Below, piece after piece: positions 24,756 through 32,400 of a stretch of 64,000 bases of DNA. The stretch is from Streptomyces sp. CA-278952. Lineage in GTDB: Bacteria; Actinomycetota; Actinomycetes; Streptomycetales; Streptomycetaceae. The notes under the pieces are model-generated. The model worked only from the letters and a program-made list of their open reading frames with translations. It ran no database searches and had not been told where the DNA came from. Position 1 is the first letter of the stretch. Each line of letters begins with the position of its first letter. The stretch lies in contig NZ_CP112880.1 of NCBI RefSeq assembly GCF_028747205.1, forward strand, positions 7,661,501 to 7,725,500. Reading direction: 5' to 3'. The position numbers and the translations under genes were made by a program.

Positions 24756-25344
24756 CGGGTACGTCACCCGGGTCGTCGCCGACGGAGCCTCCGCCTACGA
24801 GCACGCCCGCGGCCGGGACTTCGACCTCCTGATCCTCGACCTCGGACTGCCCGGCGACGACGGGCTGACGGTGCTGCGCAAGCTGCGGAAGGCGCGCATC
24901 TCCCTGCCCGTCGTCATCCTCACCGCGCGCGACAGCGTGAGCGACATCGTGGCCGGACTGGAGAGCGGCGCCGACGACTACATGGTCAAACCCTTCGCCT
25001 TCGACGAGTTACTGGCCCGCGTGCGCCTGCGCCTGCGCCGTGAGGAGCCGGCGGAGAACTTTCTGCTGCGGGTGGGCGACCTGATCCTCGACCTCCGCAC
25101 CCGCCGGGCCCAGGTGGGCGAGCGCGTCTCCGACCTGTCCGCCCGTGAGTTCGCCCTCGCGGAGATCCTTATGCGCAACCCCGACCGGGTGCTGTCCCGC
25201 GAGCAACTGCTCAGCCAGGTATGGGGGTTCGACTACGACCCCGGTTCGAACATCGTCGACGTCTACATCCGCTATCTGCGGCGCAAGATCGGCGCCGACC
25301 GGGTCCAGACCGTGCGAGGCGTCGGCTACCGGCTCCGGGCCTGA
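24682..25344 (+). CDS. OmpR-family response regulator
   Basis: This is a 220-residue protein. The receiver domain has acidic residues EDE near position 9, the phospho-acceptor Asp in LLILDLGLPG (about residue 53), Thr in ILTARD and Lys in MVKPF. The C-terminal winged helix (about residues 125-218) ends in IRYLRRKIGADRVQTVRGVGYRLRA, the typical OmpR/PhoB end. The ATG at 24682 has GGAAGGA 5 nt upstream and lies inside the kinase gene. It pairs with the kinase. The operon runs divergently from the RiPP-like cassette, a possible target. Confidence 0.92.
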   Translation: MVSRILIAEDEERIAAFVEKGLRRSGYVTRVVADGASAYEHARGRDFDLLILDLGLPGDDGLTVLRKLRKARISLPVVILTARDSVSDIVAGLESGADDYMVKPFAFDELLARVRLRLRREEPAENFLLRVGDLILDLRTRRAQVGERVSDLSAREFALAEILMRNPDRVLSREQLLSQVWGFDYDPGSNIVDVYIRYLRRKIGADRVQTVRGVGYRLRA

Positions 25345-25733
25345 CCACCGGGGCGGGCGCGCTCGCCCGGCGGCGGACGCGTCCCCGCCGGACCCCACCG
25401 GACCCCATGAGACCCCATGAGAACAGTCTCACCGCCGTCTCACCGCCACCTCATCGCCCGCCCCGAGACTCCTCCTTACGGGTCATCGGTGACGCGAGGC
25501 CCGTGAGCGGCGCAGACGGTCGCCGCGGCCCCGCCCGTGAACAGGGCGCCGCCGCCACACCGGACCAGCAGACACGGAGGCGAACCCCCCGCCTGCCCTG
25601 CGACGCGAGCACCCGCACCTGATCCCCCGTGGCACCCGGGCCACCCGTGTGCCACGAAGGCCCGGTTGTGGGCGGGGTGAGAGCCCGCCCCGCGTGACGA
25701 GCCACACGCCACTTCCGTATGGAGGACACTCCT
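25345..25733. other. 389-bp intergenic region with repeats and a GC hairpin
   Basis: Past the response regulator there are short direct repeats of the word ACCCCATGAG/ACCGGACCCC (25385-25425). A hairpin of GGGCGGG (25670-25676), 7 nt and CCCGCCC (25684-25690) lies just upstream of the carbonic anhydrase gene. The hairpin may terminate the two-component operon or sit in the carbonic anhydrase leader. Small open frames here lack ribosome-binding sites and are not accepted. Confidence 0.5.
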
Positions 25734-26333
25734 GTGCGACAACTCATCGACCACGCCCGCACCTTTTCTGCCCGCTGCGGCGGAGCAGGCCGCGAACTCA
25801 AGGAATTCGAGGGCGGCCAGAAGCCCTCCGCCATGTTCATCACCTGCTCCGACTCCCGGGTGGTCCCCACCCTGCTGACCGACTCCGGCCCCGGCGAGCT
25901 CTTCGAGATGCGCACGGCCGGAAACATCGTCCCGCCCTACGATCCGGACGCGCCCACCAGCGAGATGGCGACGATCGAGTACGCCGTCTGCGTACTGGAG
26001 GTGTCCGACATCATCCTCTGCGGGCACTCCCACTGCGGCGCCGTCGGAGCCCTGGCCCGGGGCGACGACCTGCGGACCCTGCCGGCGGTACGCGGCTGGC
26101 TCGGCAGATGCGCCCCGACGGCCGGTTCCCAGCACCCCGACGAGTTCGGCCCCGACTGCGAACAGCCCGTTCAGCGCCACGCGGTGGCGCAACTGGACGC
26201 GTTGCGCGACTACCCGTGCGTGAGCCGCGCCGTGCGCGAGGGCCGGCTCGGCCTGCACGCCTGGTACTACGAGGTCCACACCGGCGCCGTGCAGGCCCAC
26301 CGGCCCTCCACCGGAACCTTCTCCTCCCTGTGA
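25734..26333 (+). CDS. Beta-class carbonic anhydrase (copy 1)
   Basis: This is a 199-residue enzyme that interconverts CO2 and bicarbonate. The zinc ligands are in ITCSDSRVVP (Cys and Asp-Arg dyad, about residues 38-47) and CGHSHCGAVGA (His and Cys, about 93-103). GTG 25734 is preferred to ATG 25719 because GGAGG sits 8 nt before the GTG and would lie inside the longer frame. The SulP gene follows 81 bp downstream. The pairing suggests joint bicarbonate uptake and conversion. A paralog, also followed by a SulP gene, lies at 42981-43577. Confidence 0.92.
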   Translation: MRQLIDHARTFSARCGGAGRELKEFEGGQKPSAMFITCSDSRVVPTLLTDSGPGELFEMRTAGNIVPPYDPDAPTSEMATIEYAVCVLEVSDIILCGHSHCGAVGALARGDDLRTLPAVRGWLGRCAPTAGSQHPDEFGPDCEQPVQRHAVAQLDALRDYPCVSRAVREGRLGLHAWYYEVHTGAVQAHRPSTGTFSSL

Positions 26334-26414
26334 CAGCGACCCACCGGTGAACACGCGGGCCGCTCCCGCCGCCACCTGCTGTCTCCCCCCACTCCTCTAG
26401 GAGCTGAAGCTCTC

Positions 26415-27950
26415 ATGTCGTCTCCACAACTCCGGTTACGCCCGGACGCCCTGTCCCGCGACCTCCTCGCCTCGATCGTGGTGTTCCTCGTCGCCGTCCC
26501 CCTGTGCGTCGGCATCGCGGTCGCCTCCGGTGTCCCCGCGGAACTGGGCCTGGTCACGGGCATCGTCGGCGGGCTGATCGCCGGCGCGATGCCCGGCAGC
26601 TCGCTCCAGGTCAGCGGCCCGGCCGCCGGGCTCACCGTCCTGGTGTACGAGGCGGTCACCACCCACGGCGTCGCGGCGCTCGGCGTCCTCGTCCTGTCCA
26701 CGGGGCTCCTCCAGGTCGGGCTCGGCCTCGTCGGCTTCGGCCGGTGGTTCCGCGCCATATCGACCGCCGTCGTCCACGGCATGCTCGCCGGCATCGGTCT
26801 CGTCCTGATCGGCAGCCAGCTCTACGCCATGGCCGGGGCCAGCGCCCCGGGGAACGGCCTCGACAACCTGGCCGGGCTGCCGGAACTGCTCACGCAGATC
26901 ACGGGGGCCACGGCGATCTCCTCCACGGCGATCGGCGTCGGCACCGTCGCCGTACTGATCCTCTGGAAACGGCTTCCCGGACGCCTGCCCCAGGTGCTCC
27001 CCGGGCCGCTGGTGGCCGTGGGCCTGGCCACCGCGGCGGTGGCCGTGTTCGACCTGCCCGTCGCTCCCATCAAGGTGCAGGGGCTGATCGACTCGATGCG
27101 GCTGACGGGCCTGGACGACTTCGGCCTCCTGGCCGACGTCGGTCTCCTGGGCGTCATCCTCGCCTTCACGCTCATCGCCTCGGCCGAATCCCTCTTCAGC
27201 GCCGCCGCCGTGGACCGGATGCACGACGGCCCGCGCACGCAGTACAACAAGGAACTCATCGCCCAGGGGACGGGCAACACCATCTGCGGCCTCGTCGGCG
27301 CGCTGCCCATGACCGCCGTCATCGTGCGCAGTGCAGCCAACGTGCAGGCAGGTGCGTGCACCAAGGCCTCCCGGATCATGCACGGAGCGTGGCTGCTGCT
27401 GTTCGCGGCCCTGTTCCCCGCCGTGCTCGGTCTGATCCCCGTGGCCGCCCTCGCCGGGATCCTGGTCCACGCCGGCGCGAAGCTCATCCCCGTAGCGACC
27501 TTCCGACCGCTCTGGCGTGAACACCGGGGCGAGGCCGTGGTCCTGGTGGTGACCGCGCTGGCGATCGTCCTCACGGACATGTTCATGGGCGTGCTGCTCG
27601 GCATCGGGCTGGCCGTGATCAAGACGGCCTGGGAGACCTCCGCCGTCCGCCTCGACATCGACGAGCAGGACGACCGCACCACGGTCTCCCTCAGCGGCAG
27701 CGCCACCTTCCTGCGCCTGCCGCTGATCCTCGACACCCTGGAGGCCCTGCCGAAGGACCGGCCGGTAGAACTCGATCTCTCGCGGCTCCGCCACCTGGAC
27801 CACGCCTGCCGCACCGCCCTGGAGGCGTGGACCACGCACAGCGGAGCTGTCCAGGGCTCCCGGGCGGCCCCGGACGACACACCGCGCGAGGCCGCCCTCG
27901 CGGGTGCCGCTCCGGACGGTGAGGGCCCTCCGCGCACCGAGGGCCGCTAG
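26415..27950 (+). CDS. SulP family anion transporter, probable bicarbonate transporter (copy 1)
   Basis: This 511-residue protein has 10-14 transmembrane segments and the SulP signature area VPLCVGIAVASGVPAELGLVTGIVGG. ASAESLFSAAAVDRM and GALPMTAVIVRSAANVQAGA are also well conserved. A C-terminal STAS domain (about residues 420-485, VSLSGSATFLRLPLILDTLEALP) and a low-complexity tail end the protein. ATG 26415 follows AGGAG. SulP proteins move sulfate, bicarbonate or dicarboxylates. The neighbouring carbonic anhydrase favours bicarbonate. It is closely similar to the copy at 41436-42905. Confidence 0.9.
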   Translation: MSSPQLRLRPDALSRDLLASIVVFLVAVPLCVGIAVASGVPAELGLVTGIVGGLIAGAMPGSSLQVSGPAAGLTVLVYEAVTTHGVAALGVLVLSTGLLQVGLGLVGFGRWFRAISTAVVHGMLAGIGLVLIGSQLYAMAGASAPGNGLDNLAGLPELLTQITGATAISSTAIGVGTVAVLILWKRLPGRLPQVLPGPLVAVGLATAAVAVFDLPVAPIKVQGLIDSMRLTGLDDFGLLADVGLLGVILAFTLIASAESLFSAAAVDRMHDGPRTQYNKELIAQGTGNTICGLVGALPMTAVIVRSAANVQAGACTKASRIMHGAWLLLFAALFPAVLGLIPVAALAGILVHAGAKLIPVATFRPLWREHRGEAVVLVVTALAIVLTDMFMGVLLGIGLAVIKTAWETSAVRLDIDEQDDRTTVSLSGSATFLRLPLILDTLEALPKDRPVELDLSRLRHLDHACRTALEAWTTHSGAVQGSRAAPDDTPREAALAGAAPDGEGPPRTEGR

Positions 27951-27978
27951 CGGGCCACGAGGGCCGCTAGCGGGCCAC
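27939..27978. repeat. Perfect 20-bp tandem duplication at the SulP stop codon
   Basis: The unit beginning GAGGGCCGCTAG occurs at 27939-27958 and again at 27959-27978 with no mismatch. The TAG stop of the SulP gene is inside the first copy (27948-27950). This looks like recent slippage outside coding constraint. Confidence 0.9.
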
Positions 27979-27986
27979 CGGGACCC

Positions 27987-28032
27987 GAGGGCGTGTCCGG
28001 CGGACCTTGACCGGGTCCCCGGACACGCCCTC
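27987..28032. terminator. Strong hairpin terminator after the SulP gene
   Basis: GAGGGCGTGTCCGG (27987-28000) pairs perfectly with CCGGACACGCCCTC (28019-28032) around an 18-nt loop. It is placed 37 bp after the SulP stop and upstream of the TerD gene. Confidence 0.8.
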
Positions 28033-28130
28033 GTCCGCCACGGTCCCGGCGCCCGGAGGCTTTCCCGCCACAGGCCGTTAGGTTGTGGGGGGAAAGCCTG
28101 CGGGCAGCCGGATTCGTGATGGGGGCGAGC

Positions 28131-29468
28131 ATGACCATGCAAAAGGGAAGCAACGTCGCGGTGCCGGCCGACACGGTGCGCGTCGAGCTGGGCCGGCACG
28201 CCGCAGCGGGCACCCCGGACGTCGACGCCTCCGCTCTCCTGCTGGTGGCGGGCAAGGTCCGCGGCGACGCGGACTTCGTCTTCTACAACCAGCCGGCCCA
28301 CGCGTCCGGCGCGGTCCGGCACGAGGGCAAGCGGACCGCTCCCGACCATGTCACCGACACCCTCGTGGTCGACTTCGGCAAGGTCGAGCCGGCGATCGAC
28401 CGGATCGTCGTCGCCGCCTCGGCGGACGGTGGGACCTTCGGCCGGGTGAGCGGACTGTACGTGCGGCTCACCGACGCGGCGAGCGGCGCGGAGCTGGCCC
28501 GCTTCGACAGTACGGACGCCACGGTCGAGACCGCCTTCATCCTCGGCGAGCTGTACCTGCGACAGGGCGCCTGGAAGTTCCGCGCGGTCGGACAGGGCTA
28601 CAGCACCGGCCTCGAAGGCCTGGCGACGGACTTCGGCATCTCCGTGGACGAACCGCAACAGGCCCCTCCCGCCCCGCCCGTCCCGCAGTCCCCGGCGGCC
28701 CCTGCCACCCCGTCGCCACCTCGCCCCGTCGCCCCGGCCCCCGCCCCGGTGGTCCCGCCCCCGGCCCCCGTCCCGCCCGCGGCCCCCGCGCCCGCCGCCC
28801 CCGTGGGGGCCCCGCCCGCCGCGACGCCCGTACGGCTGACCAAGGTCACGCTGACGAAGAGCTCGCCGTCCGTCTCGCTCGCCAAACAGGGCGGCACCTC
28901 CGGCGCGCTGCGCGTCAACCTCAACTGGGAAGTGCGCAAACAGTTCAAGAGCTGGGGAGCGAAGCTCGGCCGGGCCGTCGCCCTGCACGCCGATCTCGAT
29001 CTCGACCTCTGCGCACTGTACGAACTCGCCGACGGCCGGAAGGGGGTCGTGCAGTCGCTCGGGAACGCGTTCGGCTCACTGAACAGGCCGCCCTTCATCC
29101 ATCTCGACGGCGACGACCGCACCGGCTCCTCCTCCAGCGGCGAGAACATGACCATCAACCTCGACCACAAGGACCTGCTGCGGCGCGTACTGATCTTCGT
29201 CACCATCTACGAAGGCGCCCGGAGCTTCGCCGATCTCCACGCCACGGTCACCCTCCAGCCGCAGAACGGCGCGGCCATCGACTTCTCCCTCGACGAGTGC
29301 ACCGTGCCCTCCACCGTCTGTGCCCTGGCACTGATCACCAACAACGGCGGCGACCTCACCGTGCAGCGCGAGGCCCGCTACCTGGTCCCGGACCGGGGCG
29401 TGAGCCCGCAGCGCACCATCGACGCCGCCTACGGCTGGGGCATGAACTGGACGCCCGGCCGCAAGTGA
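28131..29468 (+). CDS. TerD-family tellurium-resistance-type protein, two-domain
   Basis: This is a 445-residue protein. Residues 1-175 are a TerD domain ([61 protein letters not shown]). A Pro/Ala linker covers about residues 180-235. The C-terminal 210 residues form a TerA-like second module ([36 protein letters not shown]). TerD proteins bind calcium and belong to stress/tellurite-resistance systems whose mechanism is unclear. Other ter genes are not adjacent. ATG 28131 is chosen from three close ATGs by its GGGGGCGAG spacing. Confidence 0.82.
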   Translation: MTMQKGSNVAVPADTVRVELGRHAAAGTPDVDASALLLVAGKVRGDADFVFYNQPAHASGAVRHEGKRTAPDHVTDTLVVDFGKVEPAIDRIVVAASADGGTFGRVSGLYVRLTDAASGAELARFDSTDATVETAFILGELYLRQGAWKFRAVGQGYSTGLEGLATDFGISVDEPQQAPPAPPVPQSPAAPATPSPPRPVAPAPAPVVPPPAPVPPAAPAPAAPVGAPPAATPVRLTKVTLTKSSPSVSLAKQGGTSGALRVNLNWEVRKQFKSWGAKLGRAVALHADLDLDLCALYELADGRKGVVQSLGNAFGSLNRPPFIHLDGDDRTGSSSSGENMTINLDHKDLLRRVLIFVTIYEGARSFADLHATVTLQPQNGAAIDFSLDECTVPSTVCALALITNNGGDLTVQREARYLVPDRGVSPQRTIDAAYGWGMNWTPGRK

Positions 29469-29511
29469 CCCCCCGCGCCCGCCCGGACCGGCCGCACGCC
29501 TGCCCGCGGCG

Positions 29512-30693
29512 TCACCGGTCGGGCGCGGCCTCCGGGCGCGCGTAGGTGCGGCCCTTCCAGGCCGCGCCCCGCCCCCGGTAGTGCTGCACCGCCGAGTCCA
29601 CCGTCATCAGCAGGTACAGCACCGCCGTCAGCGGCAGCAGCGGCCCCAGCCACAGCGACTGACGGTAGTACGCCAGCATCGGCAGATACGTCGCCGTCAT
29701 CACCGCCCACGCCGCGCCGCCCGCCCAGGCCGCCGCCCCGTCACCCGTCAGCAGCCCCGCCGCCAGCGTCGCGGGCGGCGCCACATAGACGAGCAGCAGC
29801 CCCGGGACCGTCCCCGCCAGCAGCAGCGGACTGTGCCGCAGCTGGGCGTACGCGCTGCGCGCGACCATCCGCCACAGATGAGCCAGCCGCGGATAAGGCC
29901 GCACGCTGTCCACCCGGTCCGCGAGCCCCAGCCAGATCCGGCCGCCGCTGCGCCGGACCTCCCGCGCCAGCGAGACGTCGTCGATCACCGCCTGACGGAT
30001 CGAGTCCGGGATCCGCGCCCGCTCGGCGGCCTCGGTGCGCAGCAGGACGCAGCCCCCCGCGGCCGCCGCCGTCCGCGACCGGGCCCGGTTCACCCGGCGG
30101 AACGGGTAGAGCTGCCCGAAGAAGTAGACGAACGCCGGCACCACCAGACGTTCCCAGACGCTCTCCACCCGCAGCCGCGCCATCTGCGACACCAGGTCGA
30201 AGCCGCCCTCGCCCGCGGCGCCGGCCGCGGCCACCAGATCGCGCAGGCTGTCCGGCTCGTGCGCGATGTCCGCGTCGGTCAGCAGCAGGAAGTCCGGCTT
30301 GTCCCGCCGGGCCACCGCGATCCCGTGCCGCAGGGCCCAGAGCTTGCCCGTCCAGCCCCGCTCCGGCTCCCCGGGCTCCACCACGGTCAGCGGGAACCCG
30401 CCGTACCGGGCGGACAGCTCCCGGGCCAGCTGCCCGGTGCCGTCGCTGCTGCAGTCGTCGACGAGGGTGATCCGGACGTCCCCCGGATAGTCCTGGACCA
30501 GCAGCGACGGCAGGCTCACCGGCAGCATCTCCGCCTCGTCGCGGGCCGGCACCACCACCGCCACCGACGGCCAGCGCGCCGGGTCGGTGCGCCGGGGGAG
30601 CCGCTGGTCCGTCCGCCAGTAGAAGCCCTGCCCCAGCAGCAACCACACCCACGCGATCAGCGAACCCACGGCGATCCAGGCAACGGCGCTCAT
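29512..30693 (-). CDS. hpnB: Glycosyltransferase family 2, HpnB-like (hopanoid-associated)
   Basis: This is a 393-residue protein. An N-terminal membrane helix (about residues 3-21) and three C-terminal helices flank a GT-A catalytic domain. The domain shows VVVPARDEAEMLP, VDDCSSDGT, LLTDADI and the late acidic motif DDVSLAREV. The FYWRTDQRLP start and overall order match the hopene-associated family HpnB as I remember it. No other hopanoid genes are in the window. The ATG lies 7 nt after a CAGACT -10 box, so the transcript is probably leaderless. Confidence 0.78.
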   Translation of the reverse strand: MSAVAWIAVGSLIAWVWLLLGQGFYWRTDQRLPRRTDPARWPSVAVVVPARDEAEMLPVSLPSLLVQDYPGDVRITLVDDCSSDGTGQLARELSARYGGFPLTVVEPGEPERGWTGKLWALRHGIAVARRDKPDFLLLTDADIAHEPDSLRDLVAAAGAAGEGGFDLVSQMARLRVESVWERLVVPAFVYFFGQLYPFRRVNRARSRTAAAAGGCVLLRTEAAERARIPDSIRQAVIDDVSLAREVRRSGGRIWLGLADRVDSVRPYPRLAHLWRMVARSAYAQLRHSPLLLAGTVPGLLLVYVAPPATLAAGLLTGDGAAAWAGGAAWAVMTATYLPMLAYYRQSLWLGPLLPLTAVLYLLMTVDSAVQHYRGRGAAWKGRTYARPEAAPDR

Positions 30694-30700
30694 CCGCCGC

Positions 30701-30706
30701 AGTCTG
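30701..30706 (-). promoter_or_regulatory. -10 box of the HpnB-like gene (leaderless)
   Basis: CAGACT on the minus strand ends 7 nt before the ATG at 30693. A TTGCGG -35 lies 16 bp upstream of it. No ribosome-binding site precedes the ATG. Confidence 0.5.
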
Positions 30707-30739
30707 CCCCACTGAGCCCGGTCCGCAAGGGCTGTCGGC

Positions 30740-30745
30740 TAGGGT
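30740..30745 (+). promoter_or_regulatory. -10 box of the racemase gene (leaderless)
   Basis: TAGGGT ends 6 nt before the GTG at 30752, and there is no Shine-Dalgarno sequence. A matching -35 is not obvious. Confidence 0.5.
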
Positions 30746-30751
30746 GACCGG

Positions 30752-31537
30752 GTGAAGATCGCGCTCATGGACTCCGGAATCGGCCTGCTGGCGGCAGCGG
30801 CCGCAGTGCGCCGCCTGCGGCCCGACGCCGAACTCGTCCTCTCATCGGACCCCGGCTCCATGCCCTGGGGCCCCCGCACCCCCGAGGACATCACCGCGCT
30901 CGCCCTGGACGTCGCCCGCGCCGCCGCGGCCCACCGGCCGGACGCGCTGATCGTCGCCTGCAACACCGCCTCCGTCCACGCCCTGCCGGCGCTCCGCGCC
31001 GCACTGGAGCCCGCGCTGCCGGTCATCGGCACGGTCCCGGCGATCAAGCCGGCCGCGGCGGGCGGTGGCTCCGTCGCCATCTGGGCCACCCCGGCCACCA
31101 CCGGCAGCCCCTATCAGCGCGGGCTGATCGGTGACTTCGGCGGTACCGCGGAAGTCACCGAGGTCCCGTGCCCCGGGCTCGCCGACGCCCTGGAGCACGG
31201 CGACGAGACCGCGATCGACCGGGCCGTAGCGGCCGCCGCCGCCCTCACCCCGCCAGACGTTCGGGCCGTCGTCCTCGGCTGCACCCACTACGAGCTGGTC
31301 GCGACCCGGATCCGCGACGCCGTGCAGCGGCCCGGCCGCCCGCCGCTCGCCCTGCACGGGTCCGCCGGAGCGGTCGCCGCCCAGGCGCTGCGCCGGATCG
31401 GAGCGGACCCCGCCCCGACGGCCGAGCCCTCCGCCAGGCTCACCGTGCTCCAGGCCGGCCGCCCCGCCGCCCTCCCGCAGGCCGCCCTGACCTACGCCGA
31501 GGGCCGGATGCTGGCCGCCGCGGTCCCCGCCCGCTGA
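30752..31537 (+). CDS. Aspartate/glutamate racemase family protein (MurI-like)
   Basis: This is a 261-residue protein. It has the two catalytic cysteines of cofactor-independent Asp/Glu racemases in VACNTASVHALP (about residue 70) and LGCTHYELV (about residue 177). The N-terminal IALMDSGIGLL replaces the usual GVFDSGVGGL of glutamate racemase. The difference in the first loop suggests a specialised paralog rather than the main MurI that supplies D-glutamate for peptidoglycan. The start GTG 30752 follows a TAGGGT box by 6 nt. It is divergent from the HpnB-like gene with only 58 bp between them. Confidence 0.82.
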   Translation: MKIALMDSGIGLLAAAAAVRRLRPDAELVLSSDPGSMPWGPRTPEDITALALDVARAAAAHRPDALIVACNTASVHALPALRAALEPALPVIGTVPAIKPAAAGGGSVAIWATPATTGSPYQRGLIGDFGGTAEVTEVPCPGLADALEHGDETAIDRAVAAAAALTPPDVRAVVLGCTHYELVATRIRDAVQRPGRPPLALHGSAGAVAAQALRRIGADPAPTAEPSARLTVLQAGRPAALPQAALTYAEGRMLAAAVPAR

Positions 31538-31694
31538 CCTAGGGCCTCCGCCTTGCAGCTGCACGCACCGGACTCCGCTCCCTGATCCGACCTGCTCCAA
31601 ACGAAAAACCCGAACTCCCGGGGAGCCTTCGGCGGATCTGGGCCGGGTAGCCCGATCGGCCCCCGCAGCCCCGGCCGGTAACCCGGAACGCGGC

Positions 31695-31700
31695 TACGCT
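31695..31700 (+). promoter_or_regulatory. -10 box of the membrane protein gene at 31708 (leaderless)
   Basis: TACGCT is followed by 7 nt and the ATG at 31708, with no ribosome-binding site. Confidence 0.5.
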
Positions 31701-31707
31701 GCCGCAT

Positions 31708-32271
31708 ATGACGGACCTCCCCGAGAGCGCGACGCACGGGTCGAGCCAGGCGCCGCCCACGGAGTGGAACGGCCGCGCCACCAACCGCATCCAGTGGCTG
31801 CTGGCCCTCGCGGGCGCGGGCTGCGTGGCCCTCGGCATCGAACTGGCCGTCGACGGCGCCTGGACCTCGGGCATCGCCCCGCTGCTCATGGCGGTGATCG
31901 GCTGCCTCGCCGCCGGACTGCTGATCCTCTTCGGAACGCTCGCCTTCGTCCATGTGGCAGTCAAGGTCGACGGGGACAGCCTGGAGGTGCGCTGCGGCCA
32001 CGCCGGCCTGCCGCGCCGCCGGATCCTGCTCAGCCATGTGACGGGCGCGGAATACGTCCCCCGGATCCACCCGCGCCAGTGGGGCGGCTGGGGCTACCGC
32101 TGGCGTCCCGAGCAGGGCACCGCCGTCGTGGTCCGCAAGGGCGAGGGCGTGGCCCTGCACCTCGGCGACGGCCGCACCTTCACCGTCACGGTCGACGACG
32201 CGGAGACGGCCGTACGGTTCATCCGGCAACGCCTGCACCTGCCGGCCTCCGGGAAACGACCGGGCGACTGA
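31708..32271 (+). CDS. Two-helix membrane protein with a PH-like C-terminal domain
   Basis: This is a 187-residue protein. Transmembrane helices lie at about residues 29-47 and 54-78. A cytoplasmic domain follows whose order (VKVDGDSLEVRCGHAG, RRRILLSHVTGAEYV, RPEQGTAVVVRKGEGVALHL, TVTVDDAETAVRFIRQRL) resembles bacterial PH-domain membrane proteins of actinobacteria. No catalytic motif is seen. It is transcribed alone, probably from the TACGCT box just before the ATG. The function is unknown. Confidence 0.75.
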   Translation: MTDLPESATHGSSQAPPTEWNGRATNRIQWLLALAGAGCVALGIELAVDGAWTSGIAPLLMAVIGCLAAGLLILFGTLAFVHVAVKVDGDSLEVRCGHAGLPRRRILLSHVTGAEYVPRIHPRQWGGWGYRWRPEQGTAVVVRKGEGVALHLGDGRTFTVTVDDAETAVRFIRQRLHLPASGKRPGD

Positions 32272-32387
32272 CCGGGCGACTTACCGGACCACCGACCGGG
32301 CCGCCCGCAGCCGGCCGAGAGGCACCCCCCAGCCGCCCGCGTCCCGGCCCCGCGCAGGTCAACGCCGCCGCTCACGGCCGCCCACCG

Positions 32388-32393
32388 TAGACT
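32388..32393 (+). promoter_or_regulatory. -10 box of lnt (leaderless)
   Basis: TAGACT is followed by 7 nt and the GTG at 32401. No ribosome-binding site is present, so a leaderless message is likely. Confidence 0.55.
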
Positions 32394-32400
32394 CCGCCGG

